From NCBI GenBank assembly GCA_026414265.1, contig JAOAJI010000003.1, positions 1-55,849 of the forward strand: a stretch of 55,849 nucleotides of DNA, given 5' to 3'. The stretch comes from Microcaldota archaeon. GTDB lineage: Archaea; Micrarchaeota; Micrarchaeia; Anstonellales; SKW190. The notes beneath the pieces were generated by a model. That model was not told the DNA's origin and did no database searches. It saw nothing but the letters and a program-made list of their open reading frames with translations. Of this stretch, positions 8,140 through 15,691 are shown one piece after another (positions within the stretch are counted from its first letter, which is position 1; the number at the start of each line of letters is the position of its first letter). Both the position numbers and the translations under genes were made by a program.

Positions 8140-8835
8140 ATGAATATTATGCTTTGGTCTGTGTCTGCCAAAATACGGTTCAAGTTATTTGTAATCATTA
8201 CTCTGTTTTTGGTATTCAATGAAACGAGTTTGTTACATGCATCTGTTACTCTGAGCAAGACCAACATAACTTGCTGTGATTACTTCGATACAGTTTTAAC
8301 AGTAAAAGACCCTTACGGCAAAGAAGCAGAAAACGTTGCAGTAAAAGTTTATATTGTTACAAACGATGGTGTGAAAAAAGACCTGAGCAAATACCCTTAC
8401 TACACTGATAAGAAAGGCCAGGTAAAGATTTTGTACAAGCCCATGCCAGGTGAAGCACTGAGAATAGAGATAGACGAACCTTGGTTGAGCTATTCAGCAA
8501 TAATACCTGTTAAAGTACCTGATAAAACTAAAGAAAATTTGATTTTTTTGGTTCTTGGCAGTGTTTTTGCCTTGATATTTATGTTTTTCTTGATAAAACA
8601 ACTCAAGTTAAGGTACCACATAAACTTACTGTTGACGAACATAAAAAAGAAGATGGAGTTGATGAAGAAGAAGAAACAGGAACAGCAGCTTGGCTTGGGA
8701 AAGTCAACCGAAAAAGGAAAAATTACACCTACGATTGCTCAACCACAAAACAAAGCAGCAACGGCTTGGGTTTATACAACAAAGAGCGTGACAAAGAAGC
8801 CTGTTGCACAGGCTAAACCTTTTGGCAAGAAGTAA
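8140..8835 (+). CDS. Membrane-anchored Ig-like surface protein
   Basis: 231 residues from the ATG at 8140. The order is an N-terminal signal-like hydrophobic stretch (FKLFVIITLFLVF), an extracellular beta-sandwich of about 95 residues with a vicinal Cys pair (NITCCDYF) and the pattern PYYTDKKGQVKILYKP, one membrane helix (LIFLVLGSVFALIFMFFLI), then a very basic cytoplasmic tail rich in Lys and Gln. The domain resembles the Ig-like/transthyretin-like modules of archaeal envelope proteins; no enzymatic motif is visible. The next gene starts 17 bases downstream and has a similar Ig-like module. The same plan (hydrophobic N-terminus, Ig-like domain, helix, cytoplasmic tail) recurs in the giant protein at 40240-47430. 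Function unknown; structural or adhesive is an inference. Confidence 0.75.
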   Translation: MNIMLWSVSAKIRFKLFVIITLFLVFNETSLLHASVTLSKTNITCCDYFDTVLTVKDPYGKEAENVAVKVYIVTNDGVKKDLSKYPYYTDKKGQVKILYKPMPGEALRIEIDEPWLSYSAIIPVKVPDKTKENLIFLVLGSVFALIFMFFLIKQLKLRYHINLLLTNIKKKMELMKKKKQEQQLGLGKSTEKGKITPTIAQPQNKAATAWVYTTKSVTKKPVAQAKPFGKK

Positions 8836-8852
8836 AAATTTTTAGGAACGTG

Positions 8853-10724
8853 ATGATAGAAATGACTTACAAGGCTCTTGAAAGGAAATTAAATTTGATC
8901 GATAAAATATTTATGATTCGCTACTATTTGTTACTTGTTGTTGTAGTGTCATTGCTATCAGTAGAAATCACTTATCCAGTTAAGCACGAACTACTAAAGT
9001 ACATTAACATGCAGAATTCAAGAGAAACAGAGATAAAAGTAAGAAACACCAACTATTACTGGATATATGCGAATGACGTAGATTTGCTGTTCAAAAATGG
9101 CAATGAAACTGAAGACATAGTAGTTACAGACGAATACGAGGCAATGTATGTTCTGAAGACTTACTACAACCAGAAATACCTGCAATCGATTGACAGTATA
9201 ATCAATTACGTGACACAGTTCAATGACAGCAGAAGAGATAGAGAATTCAATTGCAAAAACATGCTTGGACATTACCTATACGATTGCAACGACCTTTATT
9301 CATGTTACAAAGCCTGTTATTATCATCCAAATTGCCAGTTTGGACTCATCAAAGTATATACTGCTAACATGACTAACGCAAACAACCAGACAGAAAGTGT
9401 TATTATACAAACACTCAAGCCACTAAATCAAAGTGACATCGTGGAAGCGAGTTATGCGCTTAGCGTAGGTACTAAGAATCTGGACAAATTGGTAGAGAGA
9501 GTAATAAAGAAATTATCAACTTTTAGGGAAAGCTTCCAATTCAAGTTTGATATAGACAACGACTTGGTACAGATTTTAGGGACTATAAGGACTATTAATG
9601 ACAACCCTGTTTTTGATAAAAACAAGTTGAACTACTGCAGAAAAATAGATTACCCTGTTGGGTTTATCAACTCAGCGATTTCTATGAGCAGAACAATAGA
9701 AGACAAAGAGATAGACATCAATGCCACTGCAAAAAGGATGGTTGAAAAAGCAAACTACTATCTTTCACTTCTGAGGAAAGAAAAGGGGGAGGAACAGGAA
9801 GCGATATTCAACCTCACAAACAAATACGAACAGATATTTTTGGAATTCAATCAGACTCTAAGTAATGCTATTCAAAAGTTCAGGTATGCCAAATACTTTG
9901 AGATAAGAGAAAACCTTGAATCGCTATATGACAAAATCAAGAACGCAAAGAGTTATTCTGAAGCATTGAACTTCTCTCAGCAGTTCGATAACATAACTTC
10001 CACTGTAAACGATACTGTTCAGAAGACAGAGCAAAAGGTTCAGAGGATTAATTTGCTTAGAAACGCTGCACTCAACTCTGCGTTGAACGCAGAAAAAGAC
10101 AACTACAATGCTAAAGTTATAATACAAGAGCTTGAGAGGATAGACAGGTTGCTCAAGAAGGAAAGGATAACAGACAGTGATATAGTAGATGCAATAACCA
10201 CCCTTGAAAAAATCAAGTCTGAAGAGTTCATTAAATCACAACAAAATCAAGAAGAACTCAATATAGAAAAGCTCTTAAACGATTATTTGATATTCATAAT
10301 AGCTTTTGCTGTAATTGTATTAGGTATAATTGCATACATGTCAAGGAACTTGATATTCAAACAGAAGCCAGGCATAACTACCATAGTCTATAAAAACGCG
10401 CAAAACTTGTATGAAACAACACTGTCGGTGAAACTAGAAAAAGATAACAATCCTCTACCAGATGGCACCCCAGTAACTTTCTTTGTTGGAAAAGGAGCAG
10501 AAGTAGGAAACACGTATATCCAGAACTCTTATGCACACGCCACGTTAACTTTTGAAGAGTTCCCTAAAGAGGACATGGACATAAAAATAGTGACTACAGA
10601 TGTTGAAGTCAAACTGAAACTCCATTTCGTGCCTTCAGAAGACTTGCAAAGGGAAATGATGACTGAGAAAAAGAAAAAGACTTTGTTTGACCAAGTTTTA
10701 GAAAACATCAATGTCAAGAAGTGA
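8853..10724 (+). CDS. Large bitopic surface protein with Cys cluster and Ig-like tail
   Basis: 623 residues, not recognised as a named family. The N-terminal membrane helix (YYLLLVVVVSLLSV) is followed by an external region with a Cys cluster of six (CKNMLGHYLYDC, then CYKACYYHPNC). Then come about 250 residues of predicted coiled coil with several Asn-x-Ser/Thr sites, a second membrane helix near residue 485 (FIIAFAVIVLGIIAYM), and a C-terminal Ig-like domain (TLSVKLEKDNNPLPDGTPVTFFVG) ending in Lys. The Ig-like tail would face the cytoplasm if both helices span the membrane, which is odd. ATG 8853 is preceded by AGGA; ATG 8862, with GTGAT seven bases upstream, is an equal candidate. It is cotranscribed with the previous gene and overlaps coaBC by 11 bases at their convergent 3' ends. 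Confidence 0.75.
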   Translation: MIEMTYKALERKLNLIDKIFMIRYYLLLVVVVSLLSVEITYPVKHELLKYINMQNSRETEIKVRNTNYYWIYANDVDLLFKNGNETEDIVVTDEYEAMYVLKTYYNQKYLQSIDSIINYVTQFNDSRRDREFNCKNMLGHYLYDCNDLYSCYKACYYHPNCQFGLIKVYTANMTNANNQTESVIIQTLKPLNQSDIVEASYALSVGTKNLDKLVERVIKKLSTFRESFQFKFDIDNDLVQILGTIRTINDNPVFDKNKLNYCRKIDYPVGFINSAISMSRTIEDKEIDINATAKRMVEKANYYLSLLRKEKGEEQEAIFNLTNKYEQIFLEFNQTLSNAIQKFRYAKYFEIRENLESLYDKIKNAKSYSEALNFSQQFDNITSTVNDTVQKTEQKVQRINLLRNAALNSALNAEKDNYNAKVIIQELERIDRLLKKERITDSDIVDAITTLEKIKSEEFIKSQQNQEELNIEKLLNDYLIFIIAFAVIVLGIIAYMSRNLIFKQKPGITTIVYKNAQNLYETTLSVKLEKDNNPLPDGTPVTFFVGKGAEVGNTYIQNSYAHATLTFEEFPKEDMDIKIVTTDVEVKLKLHFVPSEDLQREMMTEKKKKTLFDQVLENINVKK

Positions 10725-11880
10725 GTTCTACAAAATCTACTATTTGTTTTGCAAGCAATTCTCTGTTACCTGTTAAAGTCTTTAGCACTTTGTTTGTTTT
10801 ATCACAAACTATCAGCTCGAGATTTTCTTTTGAATACTTTCGAGGGTCAGAGTAAATGATCAGTTTAACGTTATTGTAATTAAAAGTTTTTTTGCTATCG
10901 CTCATAGAAAAAATTATCAAGTTTTTCACATCTGAAAAATATTTCAAGACCTTTTCCCTAGGAATAAGCCTGATGCCGTGCTCTTTTTCAGATGATAATT
11001 TTGCTATTTGCTCCTTATGTGATGAATGATCAACAACAGGCTTGAAATCAGATACTGCAATCGTAGAAAAGTAAAAATCATAGCTTTGTTGTGTAAGTTT
11101 TTTTGCCAGTTCTTGGAGTTCATCATAAGTAGATATCTGGTGAGTGCTTATTTTTTTTGGAAATACATGATTAGTGTTACCTTGAATGACAGTTACTTCA
11201 CAACCTCTTTTGTAAAGCTCTAAAGCTATGTTGTAGCCGAGCATTCCAGAAGCTATGTTTGTGATTATTCTTACGTCATCTATTTTTTCTATAGTTTTTC
11301 CCAAAGAGATGATTGCTTTTTTGCCAGCAAAAGATTGGTTTGTAAATGCCTTCTCGATTTCAATGAACAAAAGATCTAGTTCAGGAACTTTGTACTTATC
11401 CTCTTCTTCTTTAGGATCAATAAATTCTAGGTTTAAGGTTTTTAAGTATTCAATGTTTTTAATCAAAATTTTGGAATACAATTCTTTATGCATCAGAGGT
11501 AGAACTAACACTTTCTTGTTGTTTGTTATTGCGCATGTTATCGTTAATGACGCTAAATCATCCGTAATACCATTTGCGATTTTAGAGATGAAATTAGAAG
11601 TTGCAAAAACAAAAAAGACATCGTATTCTTTAGCTATTTTAAGATAACTTGTCTGTGAATCCACTAATGATAACACTCTGTTGTTTGAAGCCCATTCTAA
11701 AGAAGTCTCAGATACTATTTTTTTTGCTTCTTCTGTCAATATTATTTGCACCGAATAATTGTTTTTTACAAGGAGCCTTGTCAAGTCAAATGCTTTTACA
11801 GAACCTATAGTGCCTGTCAATACCAAACAGACTCTTTTGTTCATGTTCTTTTTATCATCCATCTTATTTTTTAACTCCAT
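10714..11880 (-). CDS. coaBC: CoaBC-like phosphopantothenoylcysteine synthetase/decarboxylase
   Basis: In coenzyme A synthesis CoaB joins 4'-phosphopantothenate and cysteine and CoaC decarboxylates the product using FMN. The 388 residues show both halves. The CoaC half (about 1-180) has TGTIGSVKAFDLTRLL, FATSNFISKIANGITDDL (usually APATANTIAKIANGIADD) and PLMHKELY (usually PAMHxxM). The CoaB half has SLGKTIEKIDDVRIITNIASG and AVSDFKP. The catalytic His expected in the HI-x-L segment just before the PATAN region is not visible (SYLKIAKEYD instead), so the decarboxylase half may be impaired. The start ATG at 11880 lies six bases after the nadE stop, so the two form an operon. An in-frame ATG at residue 7 is also possible. 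Confidence 0.85.
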   Translation of the reverse strand: MELKNKMDDKKNMNKRVCLVLTGTIGSVKAFDLTRLLVKNNYSVQIILTEEAKKIVSETSLEWASNNRVLSLVDSQTSYLKIAKEYDVFFVFATSNFISKIANGITDDLASLTITCAITNNKKVLVLPLMHKELYSKILIKNIEYLKTLNLEFIDPKEEEDKYKVPELDLLFIEIEKAFTNQSFAGKKAIISLGKTIEKIDDVRIITNIASGMLGYNIALELYKRGCEVTVIQGNTNHVFPKKISTHQISTYDELQELAKKLTQQSYDFYFSTIAVSDFKPVVDHSSHKEQIAKLSSEKEHGIRLIPREKVLKYFSDVKNLIIFSMSDSKKTFNYNNVKLIIYSDPRKYSKENLELIVCDKTNKVLKTLTGNRELLAKQIVDFVELTS

Positions 11881-11886
11881 AAAAAA

Positions 11887-12699
11887 TCATTCCCGTGTTA
11901 TTTTTCTTACCGATTCTTCAATTCTGGTAATTTCGTTCATATCTAAGGTAGACAATAAGTTCCTTTTGTGATACGAGTTTCTGTATTTATCTATCACTAG
12001 AGCTATTTCTTGGTCATCGAAATCTTTTAACTGTTTGAGGTCATTGGTCAATGCATATAAGATCTGGTCTGCCTTTTCATACGAGATACCGAGCTCGTCT
12101 TCTGCTCTTTGTCCTTTCCAGAGCGCTGGTGACGGCTCTTTTACTGCTATTTCCGGAAAGCCGAGCTTTTCTAAAGCATACCTTACTTGCGTTTTGTAGA
12201 GATTTAGAATTGGAAATATGTCTGCACCAGCATCGCCATATTTTGTAAAGTAACCCAAAAGGTATTCGCTTTTGTCTCCTGTGCCTATGACTATGCCGTT
12301 ATTTTCGTTTGCTTTAGCGTACAAAATAGTCATCCTTATCCTAGCAGAAAGATTGCCTGCTACTATTCTTTGATCGTCACCGATTCCTAATAGTTCCTTG
12401 TATTTCTGTTCTATTTCAGAGATTCTTATTATCTCGTATGGTATGTCTAATTTTTTGCATACGTGCTGTGCTTCGATAATTTGAACCGATTCGTTTGCCT
12501 TTCCAGGTAGTATCAAGCCAACTACTTCAAAACCTGTTTGCTTACACAGATAAGCAGACAAAGTAGAGTCTGCTCCAGAGCTTATGCCTATGAAACACTT
12601 GTCTATTTTATTTGTTTTCCTGAATCGGTTAAGGAATAATTTACTTTGCTCAAGTAAGTTGAAAGTTTCTGATTTTATCTTGTTAATTAAATACTTCAT
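11887..12699 (-). CDS. nadE: NH3-dependent NAD synthetase
   Basis: Converts deamido-NAD to NAD with ATP and ammonia, the last step of NAD synthesis. 270 residues, the usual length of the ammonia-dependent form without a glutaminase domain. The PP-loop is GISSGADSTLSAYLC (SGGxDS type), and the family signature GTGDKSEYLLGYFTKYGDAGADIFPI is essentially complete, followed by KEPSPALW and the QRAEDELGISYE segment. A TTTAAATT-like TATA element at about 12722-12729 lies about 27 bases before the ATG, predicting a leaderless transcript shared with coaBC. The gene starts 30 bases after the end of asd, so it probably has its own promoter. Confidence 0.96.
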   Translation of the reverse strand: MKYLINKIKSETFNLLEQSKLFLNRFRKTNKIDKCFIGISSGADSTLSAYLCKQTGFEVVGLILPGKANESVQIIEAQHVCKKLDIPYEIIRISEIEQKYKELLGIGDDQRIVAGNLSARIRMTILYAKANENNGIVIGTGDKSEYLLGYFTKYGDAGADIFPILNLYKTQVRYALEKLGFPEIAVKEPSPALWKGQRAEDELGISYEKADQILYALTNDLKQLKDFDDQEIALVIDKYRNSYHKRNLLSTLDMNEITRIEESVRKITRE

Positions 12700-12729
12700 A
12701 AAAGAATTTCAACCAAATATTAATTTAAA

Positions 12730-13800
12730 TCAGATATGTTTGTGCTTTTTACATAGCTCTGCTATCCAGATAGCCCCTTTTGCAGCACCTAGTTTAGTGT
12801 TATGAGAAAGTAAAACGTATTTGATACCTTTGAAGGCTGAGTCAATTCTTATCCTGCCTATTGATACAGTCATTCCATCGTTAATTTCTCTGTCAAGTCT
12901 TGGCTGTGGCCTGAAGTTGTCTTCGTGGACATAAAATATTTGCTTAGGAGTAGAAGGCAAATCCATGACATCGCTGTTTCTGTAATTAATAAACAAGTTC
13001 TTTATTGACTCCAAATCGAAATCAGAATCCAATTTCAGATTTACTATCTCAGTGTGCCCATCCAATACTGGCACTCTTGTACATGTAACAGATACTTTTA
13101 AGTCGCTATGGATTATTTTATCGTTTTGGAGTTTGCCAAGAATTTTTTTAGTCTCTTTTTCTACCTTTTCCTCCTCCTTAGGGATGAACGGAATGATATT
13201 ATCGATTATGTCCAAGGCTAAGACTCCTGAAGTTCTCCCTGCTCCTGAAACAGCTTGCATGGAAGTCATTATTGCTAAATCGATTTTGTGATTGTTTGCA
13301 ATAGGTTTAAGTGTTGATACGAAACCTGTTGTTGTACAATTAGGTATAGGTAATATGTAACCTTTCCAATTTCTGTTTGATTTTTGAACTTCGACAAGTT
13401 TCAAGTGATCAGAGTTAATTGACGGGATTAGCAGAGGCGTATCATCTTCGTATCTGAAAAACGAAGCAGTAGAAATGACAGGCTTTCTTTCTGCATAAAA
13501 AGGCTCTAAATCTTTGGCTATTTCTGACTCAACAGCAGAAAAAATGAGGTCAATTTTGGACAAATCTAATTCATCTGATTTACATAACTTCATTTCAAGA
13601 ATCCTTTTTGATGGTAAATCACCGCAGAACCAGTTTAATTTACCGTTATGATCCTTTAAAGCATTCAGATACGTTTTTCCTGCGTTTTTCTCCGAAGCCG
13701 ATAATTCAGCAACTTCAAAAAATTCGTGGTTTTGCAATGCAGATATAAATTGTTGTCCCGCAATTCCTGTTGCTCCTATTATCGCTACCCTCTTCTTCAT
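12730..13800 (-). CDS. asd: Aspartate-semialdehyde dehydrogenase
   Basis: Reduces aspartyl phosphate to aspartate semialdehyde, the branch point to lysine, threonine and methionine. 356 residues of the archaeal/fungal type. The N-terminus has the NADP-binding AIIGATGIAGQQF. The catalytic Cys lies in PIPNCTTTGF, followed by MQAVSGAGRTSG, and a conserved His appears in VPVLDGHTEIV. The archaeal malonyl-CoA reductase family is closely related, so that activity cannot be excluded from sequence. The start is taken at ATG 13800, because the upstream GTG at 13809 is part of a GTGGT ribosome-binding motif four bases before it. No other gene of the aspartate family lies in the window. Confidence 0.9.
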   Translation of the reverse strand: MKKRVAIIGATGIAGQQFISALQNHEFFEVAELSASEKNAGKTYLNALKDHNGKLNWFCGDLPSKRILEMKLCKSDELDLSKIDLIFSAVESEIAKDLEPFYAERKPVISTASFFRYEDDTPLLIPSINSDHLKLVEVQKSNRNWKGYILPIPNCTTTGFVSTLKPIANNHKIDLAIMTSMQAVSGAGRTSGVLALDIIDNIIPFIPKEEEKVEKETKKILGKLQNDKIIHSDLKVSVTCTRVPVLDGHTEIVNLKLDSDFDLESIKNLFINYRNSDVMDLPSTPKQIFYVHEDNFRPQPRLDREINDGMTVSIGRIRIDSAFKGIKYVLLSHNTKLGAAKGAIWIAELCKKHKHI

Positions 13801-13884
13801 AAGAACCACTTAAGAATGGATTAAAAGAGAGTTTTTATAAATTTATTTGATAAAAAAGTCCATAAAAAAGAAGTTAATAATATT

Positions 13885-14307
13885 TTATTTCTTTTTTAAC
13901 GAAACAGAAAAATTGTTGTTTGAGAAAGAAAACTCAAGCTTTTCTTTGTATCTCTGGTTGAGCAAGTTTATGTATTCATCAATTGAATTCTGGTCATTTT
14001 TTTCAGCTAGTTCAAGCATTTTAATGTAGATTTTCACAGTTTCCAAAGTCTTGTTCTTAATTTCCAGCTTTTGTTCTTGAGAAAGCGTAGGATCTCTTAC
14101 AGATCTCTCAAATCTTGCAAGTGTTTCGTCAAGAATCGCGAAAGTGTTTGCTATTCTCACTGCGTTCAGCCTGGTTTTTGGATCGTTGTAAAGTTTTTCA
14201 AATATAGGTAGAAAAACAGAGTTGAAATATGCGTGCACATCGTCAATCTGTCCTTTTGCATGAATCGCATCTCTGTCATTTTTATCATTATTAAGGTTTT
14301 CAGACAT
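13885..14307 (-). CDS. Small helical protein of unknown function
   Basis: 140 residues from the ATG at 14307, which has GAGGT seven bases upstream; the upstream GTG and ATG codons in the same frame lack such a motif. It is all helical, polar and without membrane segments or Cys, with an Asn/Asp-rich N-terminus and a short Ser/Asn-rich C-terminus. Residues around DPTLSQEQK...NKTLE resemble DPSLSEQQK...NKILEE at the end of the truncated protein at 1-1005, so both may share a small helical module. It follows the 75-residue gene upstream by about ten bases and is probably cotranscribed with it. No known family. Confidence 0.65.
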   Translation of the reverse strand: MSENLNNDKNDRDAIHAKGQIDDVHAYFNSVFLPIFEKLYNDPKTRLNAVRIANTFAILDETLARFERSVRDPTLSQEQKLEIKNKTLETVKIYIKMLELAEKNDQNSIDEYINLLNQRYKEKLEFSFSNNNFSVSLKKK

Positions 14308-14317
14308 TTTTTTGACC

Positions 14318-14545
14318 TCATACATTTCTGTTTTCAACACTATTAGCTATTGTAGTTAGAGCCGAGATTAGTCGTTGTTTAGAACTATTGTCTATTAGAT
14401 TTCCTAAATTCTGATTAAAAGCTTGTGCTGCAACTCTTGGTACTACTTCATGAATGTTTTGCATGTTATTTTTTTGTTGGTTTTTTTCTTGTTGGTTAAT
14501 GATTTGTCCAGTGGAAACTTGTTGTAGTACAGGCATATTAACCAT
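14318..14545 (-). CDS. Small Gln/Asn-rich protein of unknown function
   Basis: 75 residues from the ATG at 14545 (an ATG at 14536 is also possible). Nearly a third of the N-terminal half is Gln and Asn (QQEKNQQKNNMQN), and the rest is a helical stretch (RLISALTTIANSVENRNV). No membrane segment or motif is apparent. The ATG lies about 23 bases from the TATA-like element at 14563-14572, so the transcript is probably leaderless. It is divergent from the phosphoribosyltransferase and in operon with the helical protein downstream. The small size and low complexity make the call moderate; what supports it is the promoter position and the tight junction with the next gene. Confidence 0.5.
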   Translation of the reverse strand: MVNMPVLQQVSTGQIINQQEKNQQKNNMQNIHEVVPRVAAQAFNQNLGNLIDNSSKQRLISALTTIANSVENRNV

Positions 14546-14562
14546 AGAGATTTTGAAGTTAA

Positions 14563-14572
14563 AGTATAAAAG
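14563..14572. promoter_or_regulatory. Shared TATA element of a divergent gene pair
   Basis: AGTATAAAAG lies about 27 bases before the ATG at 14595 on the plus strand and about 23 bases before the ATG at 14545 on the minus strand. The whole gap between the two start codons is only 49 bases. Either one TATA element serves both directions or a second weaker one is hidden in the same bases. Confidence 0.45.
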
Positions 14573-14594
14573 GGTTATGATATTTAGAAGGTAT

Positions 14595-15089
14595 ATGGGT
14601 TTGAAGTACAAGAAATTGAGCTTTGACGACGTTTATGCTCTGTGCTTAGAACTATCAGAGAAACTAATCGACTACTATGGCAAGGACTTGGAAAAGGTTG
14701 TTTTCGTAGCTATTTCGAGAGGTGGCTTGATACCTGCAAGAATATTGGCTGACATAGTTGGCAAAAGAGACATTTGGACTATTTCTGCCAAGTCTTATGT
14801 TGACGTGAACAAAAAAGAGGAATTGGTAATCACACAAGACATCAAAATGAACTTAGAAAACAAAAAAATTTTGATTATAGACGATATAGCTGACACTGGG
14901 TTTACTATAAAGACCATAAAAGAACTCTGCGAATTAAGAAACGCTTCTGAAGTTAAGACTTGCACGCTTCATTACAAGAACAAAAGCGTAACAAAACCTG
15001 ATTTCTTTGCAGACAAAGTGAGTGATGATGTTTGGATAGTTTATCCTTGGGAGATTCATGAGTTCAACAACTCTAAAAAGCATGGTTGA
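14595..15089 (+). CDS. Purine-type phosphoribosyltransferase (xanthine-guanine/hypoxanthine-like)
   Basis: Type I phosphoribosyltransferase of the small archaeal XGPRT/Hpt-like group, 164 residues. It would transfer phosphoribosyl from PRPP to a purine base in salvage. The PRPP-binding loop is ILIIDDIADTGFTI, the early PPi loop is VAISRGGLIPARIL, and the C-terminal KPDFFADKVSDDVWIVYPWE is the characteristic end of the XGPRT-like group. The exact base specificity cannot be read from sequence. Longer upstream frames are discarded because the TATA element at 14563-14572 predicts a leaderless start at ATG 14595. The next gene begins one base after the TGA stop, so the two are translationally coupled. 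Confidence 0.88.
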   Translation: MGLKYKKLSFDDVYALCLELSEKLIDYYGKDLEKVVFVAISRGGLIPARILADIVGKRDIWTISAKSYVDVNKKEELVITQDIKMNLENKKILIIDDIADTGFTIKTIKELCELRNASEVKTCTLHYKNKSVTKPDFFADKVSDDVWIVYPWEIHEFNNSKKHG

Positions 15090-15090
15090 T

Positions 15091-15678
15091 ATGAAGAAAA
15101 GGCATTTGATTATTTATTTAATCATTGCTGCACTTCTAGTTTTGAATCTGGTTATCATTTTAACGCCATTTCTTTTACTAATAAACAACAGCCTAGGATC
15201 ATTATTTTACAAATCGCTTTCACCTCTTTGTCATCAGATAGACAGCAGGAGCATTTGCTTAGACAGTTTTCTGAAAATAACTGATTGTATTGAAAATAAA
15301 AAATTCATGGACACGACTAGATCACCAGATGGAATTGTGATAGACAACGATCAGATCAAGTACAAGTTCCCAGTCTGTTCCAGAGACGTTACAATTTATC
15401 TCTTTTTATTGATTGGTATGATTTATGGGATTATGAAATTCGGTATCGATTCTGACAAGATAACAGGATTTACTCTTTTATACGTGAGTCTCGTTCCCAT
15501 AGGGATAGATGGCATACTCCAAACACTGACAGAATTCAACATCATTTTACCTTTCATAGGAACTTATGAGAGCACGAACCAGCTGAGACTGCTTACTGGT
15601 GCAATTGCAGGTTTTGCTTGTGGCATGTATTTGATTCCGCTTTTGAACTACTATTGGAAGTGGTTGCTCAAGGAGTAA
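15091..15678 (+). CDS. DUF2085 family membrane protein
   Basis: 195 residues from the ATG at 15091, immediately after the preceding stop (an ATG at 15058 inside the previous gene is possible). It has an N-terminal membrane helix, then LSPLCHQIDSRSICLD and FPVCSRDVTIYLFLLIG, followed by two or three helices with PIGIDGILQ and ESTNQLRLLTGAIAG. These are the signatures of DUF2085, a family of small membrane proteins of unknown function with conserved CHQ and CSRD motifs. The conserved Cys/His residues may bind a metal, but that is inference. Cotranscription with the phosphoribosyltransferase gives no clear functional link. It ends 13 bases from the fttA stop. Confidence 0.85.
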   Translation: MKKRHLIIYLIIAALLVLNLVIILTPFLLLINNSLGSLFYKSLSPLCHQIDSRSICLDSFLKITDCIENKKFMDTTRSPDGIVIDNDQIKYKFPVCSRDVTIYLFLLIGMIYGIMKFGIDSDKITGFTLLYVSLVPIGIDGILQTLTEFNIILPFIGTYESTNQLRLLTGAIAGFACGMYLIPLLNYYWKWLLKE

Positions 15679-15691
15679 TAGGTTATGTTTT

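Noticed and set aside
11026-11647. Open frames antisense to coaBC
   Set aside because: The opposite strand carries a clear CoaBC gene; hydrophobic antisense frames are typical shadows in AT-rich coding DNA.
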